64,000 bases of DNA from Rhodoferax sp. (GCF_025354435.1 NZ_JANXMU010000032.1:1-64000), one strand, 5' to 3'. Numbered from the stretch's first letter, positions 9,201 through 18,643 are shown. Numbers and translations are program-made. The notes: generated by a model from the sequence alone, not told the origin.

Positions 9201-9254
9201 CTACCGTCTCCGCCCGAAGGGGATCAGTAGTAGTGCTAGCGAGATAAAGTGCAC
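9201..9254 (-). CDS. leuL: Leucine-rich leader peptide of the leuA operon
   Basis: A 17-codon frame with GTG start (9254-9252) and TAG stop: VHFISLALLLIPFGRRR. It contains four Leu codons, CTA-GCA-CTA-CTA-CTG; three are CTA, which is rare in this GC-rich DNA. This is what ribosome-stalling attenuation needs. The stop lies about 30 bases before a terminator hairpin and the leuA gene follows. An Ile codon adjoins the Leu run. No strong Shine-Dalgarno is seen, so the exact start is uncertain; the codon pattern plus hairpin make the assignment. Confidence 0.72.
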   Translation of the reverse strand: MHFISLALLLIPFGRRR

Positions 9255-9277
9255 AAGTGTGGATTTTAGCCTTGTTT

Positions 9278-10093
9278 TTACTTGTGCAGGCCGCGCTCGT
9301 CGGGCTCGTCCTTGGAAGTACTGATGACGCTGGTCTGCACACCCTTGAATTTGCGCCAGGCATACACGCCGTAGCCGCTAAACCCGTACACCACAAAGGC
9401 CGCAAACAGCACGATAGGCGGGTGGATGGTGATCACGGCCAGGCCCAGGGCGATCAGCACGATCACCACAAACGGCACGCTCTTTTTCATCTGGACGTCT
9501 TTGAAGCTATAGAACGGCGCATTGGTCACCATGCTCAAGCCCGCGTACAGCGCCAGCGCAAACATCACCCACGACACATCGGTGGGCGGTACCTCCAGGT
9601 CGTTCATGAGCCAGATGAATCCGGCAATCAGCGCGGCAGCGGCGGGAGACGGCAGGCCCTGGAAATAACGCTTGTCGACCACCGTGGTGTTGACATTGAA
9701 GCGCGCCAGCCGCAAAGCCGCGCAGGCGCAGTGCACAAATGCGGCGATCCAGCCCCAGCGACCCAGGCCTTTGAGGGTCCACATGTAGGCGATCAGCGCC
9801 GGGGCCGCGCCGAACGACACCATGTCGGACAGCGAATCCATCTGCTCGCCAAAGGCGCTCTGGGTGTTCGTCATGCGGGCCACGCGGCCGTCCAGGCTGT
9901 CGAGCACCATGGCGCAAAACACGCCGATGGCGGCCTGGTCGAAGCGCCCGTTCACCGCCATCACGATGGCGTAGAAACCGCCAAACAAGGCTGCCAGGGT
10001 GAACAGATTGGGCAGGATGTAGATGCCCTTGCGGCGCTTGCGCACCAGCACTTCAGGGTTGGAATTTAGGCGGGGGTCATTGCCGTGTTGCAT
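9278..10093 (-). CDS. pssA: CDP-diacylglycerol--serine O-phosphatidyltransferase
   Basis: Makes phosphatidylserine, the precursor of phosphatidylethanolamine, at the inner membrane. The 271-residue polytopic protein carries the CDP-alcohol phosphatidyltransferase signature D-x2-D-G-x2-A-R-x8-G-x3-D-x3-D in LDSLDGRVARMTNTQSAFG followed by EQMDSLSD. It begins RKRRKGIYILPNLFTLAALF, typical of the type II bacterial enzyme. It lies directly upstream of the leu leader in the same direction, a neighbourhood common in Burkholderiales. Confidence 0.93.
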   Translation of the reverse strand: MQHGNDPRLNSNPEVLVRKRRKGIYILPNLFTLAALFGGFYAIVMAVNGRFDQAAIGVFCAMVLDSLDGRVARMTNTQSAFGEQMDSLSDMVSFGAAPALIAYMWTLKGLGRWGWIAAFVHCACAALRLARFNVNTTVVDKRYFQGLPSPAAAALIAGFIWLMNDLEVPPTDVSWVMFALALYAGLSMVTNAPFYSFKDVQMKKSVPFVVIVLIALGLAVITIHPPIVLFAAFVVYGFSGYGVYAWRKFKGVQTSVISTSKDEPDERGLHK

Positions 10094-10235
10094 GGCGGTT
10101 GCCTGTCAAAAATAGAAAATTGCGCGGTTTACGCTGGAGAAAATGGGCCTGAGCCCATGAAAGTGAGGCCGGTGTCAAGCAAGTAATGCACGCTGGCCCA
10201 TGGGCACCAGCGGAATGCGGCCAAGTGTAAGCCAG

Positions 10236-11843
10236 TCAACCCGCCTTGCCACCCATTTGCGGCTCGTCGCGCGTGAGGCGGAAGGTGTGCACCATCTGCG
10301 TGAGTTTGCCCGCCTGGTCTTGCAGGCTGTCGGCGGCCGCCGCCCCCTCTTCCACCAACGCTGCGTTTTGCTGGGTCACGGCATCCAGTTGCTCCATTGA
10401 ATAGCTCACCAGGCCGATGCGCTGGCTTTGCTCCTCGGTGGCCGCGGTGATCTCGCCCATGATGTCGGACACCCGCTGCACCGACTGCACCAGCTCCTGG
10501 ATGGTTTGGCCCGCATGGCTGGCCAGGCTGTTGCCCACCTGCACCCGCTCCACGCTGCTACTGATCAAGGCCTTGATTTCACGCGCCGCCGTGGCCGAGC
10601 GCACGGCCAGATTGCGCACCTCGCTGGCCACCACCGCAAAGCCCCGCCCCTGCTCGCCCGCCCGTGCCGCTTCTACTGCGGCATTCAGCGCCAGGATGTT
10701 GGTCTGGAAGGCAATGCCGTCGATCACGCCGATGATGTCGGCGATCTTTTTCGAACTGGTGCTGATCTCATCCATGGTGCGCACCACCTGCAGCACCACC
10801 TCGCCGCCGCGCTTGGCCACTTCCGAGGCCGATGCGGCCAGGGTGTTGGCCTGGCGGGCCGAACCGGCGCTTTGGCTGACGGTGCCAGTCAGGTCCGACA
10901 GCGCGGTGGCCGCACCCTGCAGATTGGTGGCGGCCTGCTCGGTGCGCTGGCTCAGGTCCAGGTTGCCGGAAGCCACCTCGGCACTGGCGACCTGGATGGA
11001 CTCTGCCGTCTGGCTGATCTCGCCCACTACGGAGCGCAACCGGTCTTGCATGGCGGCAATGGCTTCCAGCAGGCGGCCGGTTTCGTCGTGGATGCGCACC
11101 TCGACCTGCGATGTCAAATCGCCCCGCGCAATGCGCTCGGCCACCACCACCGCCCGGCCCAGGGGCTGGGTGATGCTGGCAGTGATGCGCCAGGCAATCA
11201 AGCCGCCCAGCCCCAGTGCCAGCAGTACCAGCAGGCCGCCGGTGAAGCGCGCGCGGCTTTGGGTCTGCTCGGCCAGGGCCGTGGTGTCCTTATTCAAGGT
11301 GTTTTGCAGCTCGATCAACTCGGCCAGCTTGGCGCGCCACAGGGTTTCGCCCGGGTCCACCCGGTTCATCAGGCCGATGGTGGCGGCCACGGTGTCGCCG
11401 TCGGTGGCCGATTGGATGGCATTGGCCAGCTCGGGCCGGGTGGTGCGGCCGATGTCGGTAATGTCCTGCAGCAGCTTGCGTTCGGCGGCGGTGGTGTCGG
11501 CGGCGGCGAACAGCGTGGTCAGCGCGGCTTCGCGCTCGCCGTACTGCACCAGGGTCTGCTGGAGCTGTTTGACCAGTTCAGCCGACCTTTTAGCGTCAAT
11601 TTCATTCAGCATGGCCGCCGATCGGCTCTGGATACCCAGGGTGCTGACGCTTTCCAGCATGCTATTGACCAGCCGGGTCTTGGTGGCGTTGGTGCCGGTG
11701 ATCTGGCGCATCTGATCGTGAACCGTTCCTGCCGATATCTGGCCTACGGCGGCAACGGCAATAACCAGTACCAGCATGCAGCCAAAACCCAGGCCCAGGC
11801 GGCTGGAGATAGACAAAGAGGTGGGTCGAGAGGGAGTTTGCAT
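10236..11843 (-). CDS. Methyl-accepting chemotaxis protein
   Basis: A 535-residue transmembrane chemoreceptor. It has an N-terminal membrane segment (about 17-38), a periplasmic four-helix-bundle ligand domain of about 160 residues, a second membrane helix (about 200-218, TGGLLVLLALGLGGLIAW), a HAMP domain (ITASITQPLGRAVVVAERI) and a cytoplasmic signalling domain. The CheA/CheW-binding hairpin IDGIAFQTNILALNAAVEAA with EQGRGFAVVASEVRNLA is intact. The ligand is unknown. It stands alone; no che genes are in the window. Confidence 0.93.
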   Translation of the reverse strand: MQTPSRPTSLSISSRLGLGFGCMLVLVIAVAAVGQISAGTVHDQMRQITGTNATKTRLVNSMLESVSTLGIQSRSAAMLNEIDAKRSAELVKQLQQTLVQYGEREAALTTLFAAADTTAAERKLLQDITDIGRTTRPELANAIQSATDGDTVAATIGLMNRVDPGETLWRAKLAELIELQNTLNKDTTALAEQTQSRARFTGGLLVLLALGLGGLIAWRITASITQPLGRAVVVAERIARGDLTSQVEVRIHDETGRLLEAIAAMQDRLRSVVGEISQTAESIQVASAEVASGNLDLSQRTEQAATNLQGAATALSDLTGTVSQSAGSARQANTLAASASEVAKRGGEVVLQVVRTMDEISTSSKKIADIIGVIDGIAFQTNILALNAAVEAARAGEQGRGFAVVASEVRNLAVRSATAAREIKALISSSVERVQVGNSLASHAGQTIQELVQSVQRVSDIMGEITAATEEQSQRIGLVSYSMEQLDAVTQQNAALVEEGAAAADSLQDQAGKLTQMVHTFRLTRDEPQMGGKAG

Positions 11844-12036
11844 GGGGATTTTGCCCAGGGAGGCTAATTTGTATCAAAAAGTGACAAGCATAAGGGATGT
11901 AGGTAAACCCTGAAGAAATAGCGGTGCGAATGTGCGACACACATCTAGATACGAATAAATCGCATTACGAAGCTAGAATCGCCTGCTTTGCAAGCCGACA
12001 CCCCGCAGGGGCCATGTAGCCAGCGTCTATTTATTT

Positions 12037-12061
12037 GCCCGCAATGTGTATAGCTGCGGGC
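12037..12061. other. GC hairpin upstream of the PepSY gene
   Basis: GCCCGCA, 11-nt loop, TGCGGGC: a perfect 7-bp stem in the 289-base gap between the chemoreceptor and the PepSY gene. No T-tract follows. The rest of that gap shows no recognisable gene. Confidence 0.35.
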
Positions 12062-12132
12062 CTAGCGCCTGGGCTTCACATGTTGGTTTCGTCTAGTATT
12101 TTCCTGAAGGCTCCCCGGCCTGCGGACCCCTG

Positions 12133-13257
12133 ATGGTGTCCGCTGTCGCCCTGCGCCGTTGGTCCTGGGTCCACAAGTGGTCTAGCCTGGTGTGCACCGT
12201 GTTTATGCTGCTGCTGTGCCTGACCGGCCTGCCGCTGATTTTTCACCACGATATCGAGCATCTGCTGGGCACTGGTGTGGAAGCGCCCAGCCTACCTATC
12301 GACACTCCGCGCGCCAGCCTGGACACGGTGATGCAAACCGCCCAGGCGCGTTACCCGCAACTGGGCGGCATGTTTGCCTCGCAAGAGGCTGACGACGACC
12401 GCGTGTGGTTTGTCACCCTGTCCCGCACGCCCACGGCCGAAGAAGGCATGAAGCAGGTGGCGGTGGACGCACGCACCGGCCTGGCGCTGGCCGAGCCCAA
12501 GCTGGACGAAGGCTTCATGGTCATCATGTTCAAGCTGCACGTAGACCTGTTTGCCGGGTTGCCGGGCACGCTGTTTCTGGGCTTGATGGGCATTTTGCTG
12601 GTGGTGGCCATCGTCTCGGGCGTAGTGCTGTACGCGCCCTTCATGCGCAAGCTGGACTTTGGTACCGTGCGCCGCACCCGCAGCACCCGCACACGCTGGC
12701 TGGACCTGCACAACCTGCTGGGCATCGTGACCCTGGTGTGGGCGCTGGTAGTGGGCGCCACCGGCGTGATCAACACCTGGGCCGACCTGGTCATTAAATA
12801 TTGGCAGAACGACCAGATGGCCCAGATGGTGGCCCCGTACAAGGGCAAGCCGCCGCTGGCGCGGTTGGGCTCGCTGCAAACCGCCGTAGCTGCGGCCCGC
12901 GCGCTGGAGCCGGACATGAAGATCAAGTTCATCGCCTTTCCGGGCACCAGCTTCTCCAGCCCGCACCACTACGCCATCTTCATGCGCGGCACCACGCCCT
13001 TGACGGCGCGCCTGTTCAAACCGGTACTAGTCGACGCGCAAACCGGCGTGGTCACCGACAGCCGCGCCCTGCCCTGGTACGTCACCGCCCTGCTGGTCTC
13101 GCAGCCGCTGCACTTTGGCGACTACGGCGGGCGGCCGATGCAGATTTTGTGGGCGCTGCTGGACGTGGCCACCATCGTGGTCCTGGGCAGTGGCCTGTAC
13201 TTGTGGCTACAGCGCCGCCAGCCCAAAGCCGTCACGATTCCGGGCCGTACCGCATGA
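12133..13257 (+). CDS. PepSY-associated transmembrane protein (iron/siderophore uptake related)
   Basis: A 374-residue inner-membrane protein with an N-terminal helix (WSWVHKWSSLVCTVFMLLLCL, with HKW as in PepSY_TM proteins), a PepSY-like periplasmic region, a middle pair of helices (FLGLMGILLVVAIVSGVVLY; WLDLHNLLGIVTLVWALVVG) and a C-terminal helix with QPLHFGDYGG just before it. The His residues at helix ends resemble haem or metal ligands. Such proteins are thought to act with TonB receptors, for example as ferric-siderophore reductases. Here it precedes a small membrane protein and a siderophore receptor, which supports an iron-uptake role. Confidence 0.85.
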   Translation: MVSAVALRRWSWVHKWSSLVCTVFMLLLCLTGLPLIFHHDIEHLLGTGVEAPSLPIDTPRASLDTVMQTAQARYPQLGGMFASQEADDDRVWFVTLSRTPTAEEGMKQVAVDARTGLALAEPKLDEGFMVIMFKLHVDLFAGLPGTLFLGLMGILLVVAIVSGVVLYAPFMRKLDFGTVRRTRSTRTRWLDLHNLLGIVTLVWALVVGATGVINTWADLVIKYWQNDQMAQMVAPYKGKPPLARLGSLQTAVAAARALEPDMKIKFIAFPGTSFSSPHHYAIFMRGTTPLTARLFKPVLVDAQTGVVTDSRALPWYVTALLVSQPLHFGDYGGRPMQILWALLDVATIVVLGSGLYLWLQRRQPKAVTIPGRTA

Positions 13258-13433
13258 GCGACGGCTTCAAAAAACTGTGGCTCTGGCCCACCGTGATGGG
13301 CCTGCTGACCCTGAGCGGCCTGCTCAGCGCCCTGGTGTCTGACGGCTTGGGCGACTGGTGGTCGTGGCTAGGCCTGGGCCTGCCGGTGGCGGCCATGGGC
13401 TGGTACGCCCTGCCCTGGCAAAAATTTAAGTAA
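13254..13433 (+). CDS. Small membrane protein of the PepSY/TonB receptor unit
   Basis: A 59-residue frame, ATG at 13254 overlapping the PepSY stop (ATGA). It encodes MSDGFKKLWLWPTVMGLLTL, then SGLLSALVSDGLGDWWSWLG and LGLPVAAMGWYALPWQKFK: two hydrophobic helices joined by a short loop, and a basic tail. It has no named family that I recognise. Its overlap and position suggest it is made with the PepSY protein and serves the same iron-related process. Confidence 0.7.
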   Translation: MSDGFKKLWLWPTVMGLLTLSGLLSALVSDGLGDWWSWLGLGLPVAAMGWYALPWQKFK

Positions 13434-13489
13434 AAACAGCTTCTAGCGCATATAGCACCTGCGTTAGCAGCTATTTTTTTAATAGCAAC
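13432..13489 (-). repeat. Short repeat copy
   Basis: AAAAACAGCTTCTAGCGCAT, ATAGCACCTGCGTTAGCAGC and TATTTTTTTAATAGCAAC in sequence. A near-consensus copy in reverse orientation, between the small membrane protein and the TonB receptor. Confidence 0.8.
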
Positions 13490-13511
13490 TTTAAAACCGA
13501 AGGGAAAACCC

Positions 13512-15752
13512 ATGGCACACCGCCGCAACTTCCAACGCGCCTCTATTAGCCCAGTTACCCCGATTGCCACTGCCGTACTGCTGGCCCTGGCCAGCGCCGT
13601 GCATGCGCAATCCAGCGCCAACACCGCAGGCACTTTGGCAGCCGTGCAGGTCAACGCCAGCGCCGATGCATCGGCTGAGGGTCTGAGCCCCGCCTACGCC
13701 GGCGGCCAGGTGGCACGCGGCGGGCGGGCCGGGATTCTGGGCACCAAAGACAATATGGACACGCCGTTTTCCATCACCAGCTACACCAACGCGCTGATCC
13801 AGGACCGCCAGGCCAAGAGCGTGGGCGATGTGCTGCAAAACGACCCCTCGGTGCGCATGGCGCGCGGCTTTGGCAACTTCCAAGAGGCGTATTTCATCCG
13901 CGGCTCCATCCTCACGTCGGACGACGTGGCCTACAACGGCATGTACAGCCTGCTACCGCGCCAGTACATCGCCACCGAGCTGTTTGAGCGCGTGGAAGTG
14001 CTGCGCGGTGCGTCGGTATTTTTGAACGGTGCCAACCCCAGCAGCGGCGGCGGCATTGGTGGTGCCATCAACCTGCTGCCCAAGCGTGCACCCAACGAGC
14101 CCCTGAACCGCATCACCCTGGGCACTGACAGCGGCGGCCAAACCTCGCTGTCCGCCGATATCGCCCGCCGGTTCGGCCCCGACCAGGCCACCGGCATCCG
14201 CCTGAACGTATCTACCCGCGGCGGTGGCTCGGCCGTCGATAGCGAAAAATCTGAACTCAACGTATTGGCCCTGGGCCTGGACTGGCGCAGCCGCGATGTG
14301 CGCCTGTCGGCCGATATCGGCTGGCAAGACAACCGCCTCAAACGCACCCAGCCCAACGTCACCCTGGTGGGCGTGAGCGCCGTGCCCAGCGCGCCGTCGG
14401 GCACCGTCAACACGGCCCAGCCTTGGTCGTATTCGAATGAAAAAGACACCTTCGGCACCGTCCGCGCCGAAGTCGACATCAACCCCAACCTCACCGCCTG
14501 GGCCGCCGCCGGGGCCCGCCGTGGCGACGAGGCCAACTCGCTGTCCAACCTGAACGTCACCAACTCCAGCACCGGCGCGGGCAACACCAGCCGCTTCGAC
14601 AACACCTCCAAAGAAGACATCACCACCGCCGAAGCCGGCCTGCGCGGCAAGCTGCGTACCGGCGACATCGGCCACGAATGGGTGGTCTCGGCCCAGCACT
14701 ACGCCAAAAAGCGCGCGAACTCGTACGCCTGGGACTTCTTCAACACCCAGGCCACCAACCTCTACAACCCGACTTACCTGGCCACGCAGCCCGCGTTCAC
14801 CAGCGGCGCGTTTACCGGCGGCACACTGGGCTCGCCCACCGTCACAGCGCGCACCCGGCTGTCCAGCATCGCGGTGGCCGACACCATGGCTTTCCTGAAC
14901 GACAAGCTGCTGCTCACGCTGGGCCTGCGCAACCAGACCCTGAAGTCCGAAGGCTTTGCCTATAGCACCGGTGTGCAGACCGACAGCTACAGCAAAAGCC
15001 ATGTCAGCCCACTGGCCGCCGTGGTCTTCAAGCTGGACAAGCAGGTATCGCTGTACGCCAACACCATCGAGGGCCTGGTCAGCAATGCCGCGCCCACCGG
15101 CGGCTACAACCGCAGCGGCGCGTATGTCACCGTGGCCAACGGCGGGCAGCAGTTGTCACCCCAGGTGTCCAAGCAAAAAGAAATCGGCGTGAAATACGAC
15201 GGCGGGCATTTTGGCGGTTCGCTGGCCCTGTTCACCGTCAACAAGCCGCACTACGTGATCAGCAACGCCAACAGCTACTCGGCCGAAGGCGAAGACTAGC
15301 ACCGGGGCATGGAATTGAACACCCAGGGCGAGCTCACCAAAGGCCTGCGCCTGCTGGGTGGCCTGACCTGGCTGGATGCCAAGCAAAAAAGCGCCTACCT
15401 GGCCGCCGCCGACGGCAAGCGCGTGATCGGCGTGCCCAAGGTCCAGGCCACCCTGGGCACCGAATGGGACGTACCCGGCGTGCCCGGCCTGGCGCTGGAC
15501 GGCCGCGTGGCCTACACCGGCTCCAGCTACGCCGATGCCACCAACACCCTGAAAGTCCCCGGCTGGACCCGCCTGGATGCCGGTGCCCGCTACCTGACCG
15601 AAGTGCAAGGCAAGCTGCTGACCCTGCGCCTGCGCGTGGACAACGTGGCCAACAAAAAGTACTGGGCTTCGTCCGGCGGCTACCCCGACAACGGCTACCT
15701 GATGGTGGGTGCGCCGCGCAGTTTCAATCTGAGTGCCAGTATTGATTTTTAA
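13512..15752 (+). pseudogene. TonB-dependent siderophore receptor with one in-frame amber stop
   Basis: The outer-membrane ferric-siderophore receptor is encoded in one continuous frame of about 746 codons but is cut by TAG at 15297-15299. It has a signal peptide ending HAQSS, a plug domain (TPFSITSYTNALIQDRQ, GDVLQNDPSVRMARGFGNFQ, FIRGSIL, RVEVLRGASVFLNGANPS) and barrel strands up to VNKPHYVISNANSYSAEGED. After the stop the same frame continues HRGMELNTQGELTKGLRLLG and ends NLSASIDF with the usual terminal Phe. Homologues have a residue such as Q before HRG-E-L-N, so CAG to TAG is the likely change. The upstream part alone would lack the last barrel strands. It could also be a sequencing error. 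A ribosome-binding site (GAAGGG) precedes the ATG. Confidence 0.85.
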
Positions 15753-15757
15753 GGGTT

Positions 15758-15814
15758 AAATAGGCTTCCAGCGCATATGCGATATACGCTAGTAGCTATT
15801 ATTTTAATAGTAAC
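15758..15814 (-). repeat. Short repeat copy
   Basis: AAATAGGCTTCCAGCGCATA, TGCGATATACGCTAGTAGCT and ATTATTTTAATAGTAAC in sequence. It is in reverse orientation, directly after the receptor stop. The receptor is thus flanked by two repeats in the same orientation (13432-13489 and this one). Confidence 0.8.
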
Positions 15815-15856
15815 AAGGTTAGACGCCACGCGTCTCGCCCATGGACAGACCCCACT

Positions 15857-16777
15857 TCAGCCCACCTTGGGCAACGGCTCGCCGCGCACAAAGGCCACCA
15901 CGGTGGACAATACCGGGGCCAGCCAGTCCAGGGGCCGGGCCAGGGCAGCTACGGTCGTCACATGGCCGATGTTGTCAAAAATGCGCACGTCCACCTCGGT
16001 GCCCGCAGCCCGCAGCCGGTTCGCCAGGCCGACGGTATTGCGCTGCTCATCTACCACCGTGTCATTGCGCGCGGCCAGCAGCAAGGTCCGGGGGGCTTTG
16101 GCGGAGGCGTAAAACAGGGGTTGGGAATTGGCCGGGGTCTGCGGCCAGCCGAAGGCGACCTGCACCTCGGGGTCGCCGATCGGTAAAAAGTCGTACGGCC
16201 CGGCCAGGCCAATCCAGCCCGCCAGGCGCTTGGGTGCCAGACCCAGAGGGAGCAGCCAGCGCGGGTCCAGGGCCAGCATGGCGGCGTTGTAGGCACCGGC
16301 GGAATGGCCCATCACCATCACGCGGGCCGGGTCGCCGCCCAGGCTGGCGGCATGCGAAAGAGTCCATTGCAGGGCCAGCGCGCAATCGCCCAGCAGACCG
16401 TCGTAGTGCACCTGTGGGCTCAGGCGGTAGTCGGCCACCACGGCAATGATGCCGTTGGCCGCCAGGGCTTCGCCTACAAAGCGGTAGTCGGCACGCTCAC
16501 CGCGCGTCCAGTTGCCGCCGTAAAAAAACAGCACTACCGGCGCACCGCCAGGGAACATGCCGGTGGCGGGCTGGTACACGTCCAGCAGATGCCGTGGGTC
16601 GGGGCCGTAGGGCACGCCGGTGGGGCCGTGGTAGGTGTCGTGGGCTACCAGGCGGTCCAGTATCTGGGCACCAGAACAACCCGACACCAGCGCAGCGATG
16701 GCCGAGCCGATGCCCAAAAGACCCAGGCGACGGGAAACGGAATGAGAAGGATGAGAAGGCTGGAAAAAGATAGACAT
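15857..16777 (-). CDS. Alpha/beta-hydrolase lipoprotein (carboxylesterase-like)
   Basis: A serine hydrolase of the esterase/BD-FAE type. From the ATG at 16777 the protein begins MSIFFQPSHPSHSVSRRLGL and continues to ALVSGC, a lipobox, so it is probably a lipoprotein; a longer frame to 16921 would bury this signal and overlap the upstream gene. Catalytic features are the oxyanion loop VVLFFYGGNW, the nucleophile elbow VMVMGHSAGAYN (Ser in G-H-S-A-G), the acid in LLLAARNDTVVD and a terminal His in FDNIGHVTTV. The length of about 306 residues is typical. The substrate is unknown. Confidence 0.85.
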   Translation of the reverse strand: MSIFFQPSHPSHSVSRRLGLLGIGSAIAALVSGCSGAQILDRLVAHDTYHGPTGVPYGPDPRHLLDVYQPATGMFPGGAPVVLFFYGGNWTRGERADYRFVGEALAANGIIAVVADYRLSPQVHYDGLLGDCALALQWTLSHAASLGGDPARVMVMGHSAGAYNAAMLALDPRWLLPLGLAPKRLAGWIGLAGPYDFLPIGDPEVQVAFGWPQTPANSQPLFYASAKAPRTLLLAARNDTVVDEQRNTVGLANRLRAAGTEVDVRIFDNIGHVTTVAALARPLDWLAPVLSTVVAFVRGEPLPKVG

Positions 16778-16809
16778 CCAGGTAGTACGCCGCGAATCGC
16801 CTTTTGGAT

Positions 16810-17286
16810 TCACCGGCCCGCCGCCGTCCGCCGCTGGTGCCACAGCCGAAACACCAGATAGCCGGTCAGCAGCACATTGCTGGCCAGCACCAGGGCGGCG
16901 ATGGCCGTGGGACGGTGCCACAAATGGCTGATTTCAAACGGGATGTACAAGCCGCCCGACACCGCCGCCAGCACCTCGCCCCAGGTTTTGTCAAACCACA
17001 GCCCGTAGGCTTCCACCAGCCGCACCGCTACGTAGCACACCCCCAGCAGCACCAGAGACTGCAGGTGCGCACCCGGCAACAAATCGGCGTAGTGCAGCAA
17101 CAGGGACGGATAGCGCGCGTCCGGGTTCAGGCCGAAGCGGCCAATCAGCTCGATGGCCAGGTGCCGCACGTCGTGGTGCACCAGGTCCAGCAGGCCCAGC
17201 AAGGCAGCCAGGGCGGCAAAGCCCTTGAGGGCCTCAAAGGCCGCGATGGCGTGCAGGGCCTTACGGCCGCTGGGCTGGGCGGGCAT
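16810..17286 (-). CDS. DUF2127 family membrane protein
   Basis: A 158-residue protein with four hydrophobic segments. The AIAAFEALKGFAALAALLGL start, the DVRHLAIELIGRFGLNPDA segment and RLVEAYGLWFDKTWGEVLAA followed by SGGLYIPFEISHL match DUF2127. The function is unknown. Its ATG overlaps the stop of the PLP enzyme (TGATG), and the hydrolase gene follows 33 bases after its stop, so the three genes are probably one transcript. Confidence 0.85.
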   Translation of the reverse strand: MPAQPSGRKALHAIAAFEALKGFAALAALLGLLDLVHHDVRHLAIELIGRFGLNPDARYPSLLLHYADLLPGAHLQSLVLLGVCYVAVRLVEAYGLWFDKTWGEVLAAVSGGLYIPFEISHLWHRPTAIAALVLASNVLLTGYLVFRLWHQRRTAAGR

Positions 17287-18518
17287 CAGGCCAGGGCTTG
17301 TGCGAAGTCGGCCAGCAGGTCGGCGGCATCTTCCAGGCCCACCGACAGACGGATCAGGCCGTCGGCAATGCCCATTTGCGCGCGCACCTCGGCACCGGCT
17401 TCCCAGAAGATGGTGGGGGCCACGGGAATGATCAGCGTGCGGGTGTCGGCCAGGCCGGTGGCCTTGATGGGGATGTGCAGGCGGTTGATGAAGGCCAGGC
17501 AGGCATCGGCATCGGCCAGCTCAAATGACAGCAACCACGATCCGGCGCTGAAATGCGCCTTCGCCTGTGCGTGCTGCGGGTGCGATTCGAGCATCGGGTA
17601 ATGCACCTTGACGACCGCCGGATGGGCTTCCAGAAACTGCGCCAATGCCATCGCGGTAGCGCTGCTATGCCCCACACGCAGAGCCAGGGTTTCGGCACCC
17701 AGAGCGATCTGGTGGGCGTGCTCGCTCATCAGGGACGCACCCATGTCGCGCAGGCCTTTTTTGCGGATTTGCTGCAGGCCCCATTGGCGCGGGTCGCCCT
17801 TGCGGTAGTTGGCAAAAATAGCGGGGTAGTTGCTCCAGTCGAACAGGCCGGTGTCGGTTACCGCGCCGCCCATCGCGCTGCCGTGGCCCGCAATGGTCTT
17901 GGTCAGCGCGTTGACCACCAGGCTGGCACCCACGCTCTTGGGCTTGAACAGCACCGGCGAGGTGATGGTGTTGTCGACCACGTAGACCAGACCGTGCGCT
18001 TTGCACACCGCATCAATACCCACAAAGTCGGGAATCTGCGTGCCGGGGTTGGCGATGGTTTCCACGAACACCATGCGGGTGTTGGGCTGCACGGCTGCGG
18101 CCACGGCGGCGGCGTCGGTGGCATCCACCGTAGTCACTTCGATACCCAGGCCGCGCAGCGTGCCGAAGATGCTGTTGGTGTTGCCAAACACGTAACGGCT
18201 GGCCACCAGGTGGTCGCCCGCACGCAGCAGGGTCAAAAAGATGCCGCAGATCGCGCCCATGCCGGTGGCAAAACAGATGCTGCCCAGGCCGTCTTCCATC
18301 TTGGTGATCTTGGCTTCCAGCGCCGCGGTGGTGGGCGTGCCTTGGCGGGCGTAGTTGTAGGCGCCTTTGAGCGTGCCCTGGAACACGCCGATCAAGTCTT
18401 CGACCTTGTCAAAACCGTACTGCACCGAGGTGTGCACGGGCATGTGCACCGCACCGTTCTCGACCCCAAAGGCCTTGTCGCCGTGCACGATGGTGGTGGT
18501 AAATCCTTGCGTAGCCAT
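17286..18518 (-). CDS. Cystathionine gamma-synthase family PLP enzyme
   Basis: A fold-type I PLP enzyme of the Cys/Met metabolism family, 410 residues. It has YNYARQGTPTTAALE (substrate/PLP Tyr-Arg), FATGMGAICGIFLTLLRAGD, VVDNTITSPVLFKP and the Schiff-base Lys in NALTKTIAGHGSAMGG. The C-terminal SVGLEDAADLLADFAQALA is the usual end. I use the ATG at 18518 with AGGGAAG upstream; the longer frame to 18668 is not conserved. It could be a gamma-synthase, gamma-lyase or O-acyl-homoserine sulfhydrylase; the sequence alone does not decide. Confidence 0.88.
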   Translation of the reverse strand: MATQGFTTTIVHGDKAFGVENGAVHMPVHTSVQYGFDKVEDLIGVFQGTLKGAYNYARQGTPTTAALEAKITKMEDGLGSICFATGMGAICGIFLTLLRAGDHLVASRYVFGNTNSIFGTLRGLGIEVTTVDATDAAAVAAAVQPNTRMVFVETIANPGTQIPDFVGIDAVCKAHGLVYVVDNTITSPVLFKPKSVGASLVVNALTKTIAGHGSAMGGAVTDTGLFDWSNYPAIFANYRKGDPRQWGLQQIRKKGLRDMGASLMSEHAHQIALGAETLALRVGHSSATAMALAQFLEAHPAVVKVHYPMLESHPQHAQAKAHFSAGSWLLSFELADADACLAFINRLHIPIKATGLADTRTLIIPVAPTIFWEAGAEVRAQMGIADGLIRLSVGLEDAADLLADFAQALA

Positions 18519-18616
18519 GCTCTTCCCTAAAGTGACTTTGGCCCCAATTAGAGCATCCCCTAGCCGGAAATCCGTCTGCAGGCGTGTGATCCACCGGATG
18601 CACAACAGGATGTTAC

Positions 18617-18643
18617 GATTTAGTGCTACTTCCAACCTAAATC
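18617..18643. promoter_or_regulatory. Inverted repeat in the divergent promoter region
   Basis: GATTTAG and CTAAATC separated by 13 bases, in the 164-base gap between the divergent PLP-enzyme and aldehyde-dehydrogenase genes. It is a possible operator for either gene. No regulator is encoded beside it. Confidence 0.3.

Noticed and set aside
12037-12061. Hairpin as terminator of the chemoreceptor gene
   Set aside because: The chemoreceptor is transcribed away from it (its stop is at 10236), so the hairpin lies on the promoter side.
13953-15002. Long minus-strand frame opposite the TonB receptor
   Set aside because: Gly/Ala/Val-rich shadow frame. The receptor motifs on the plus strand account for the region.
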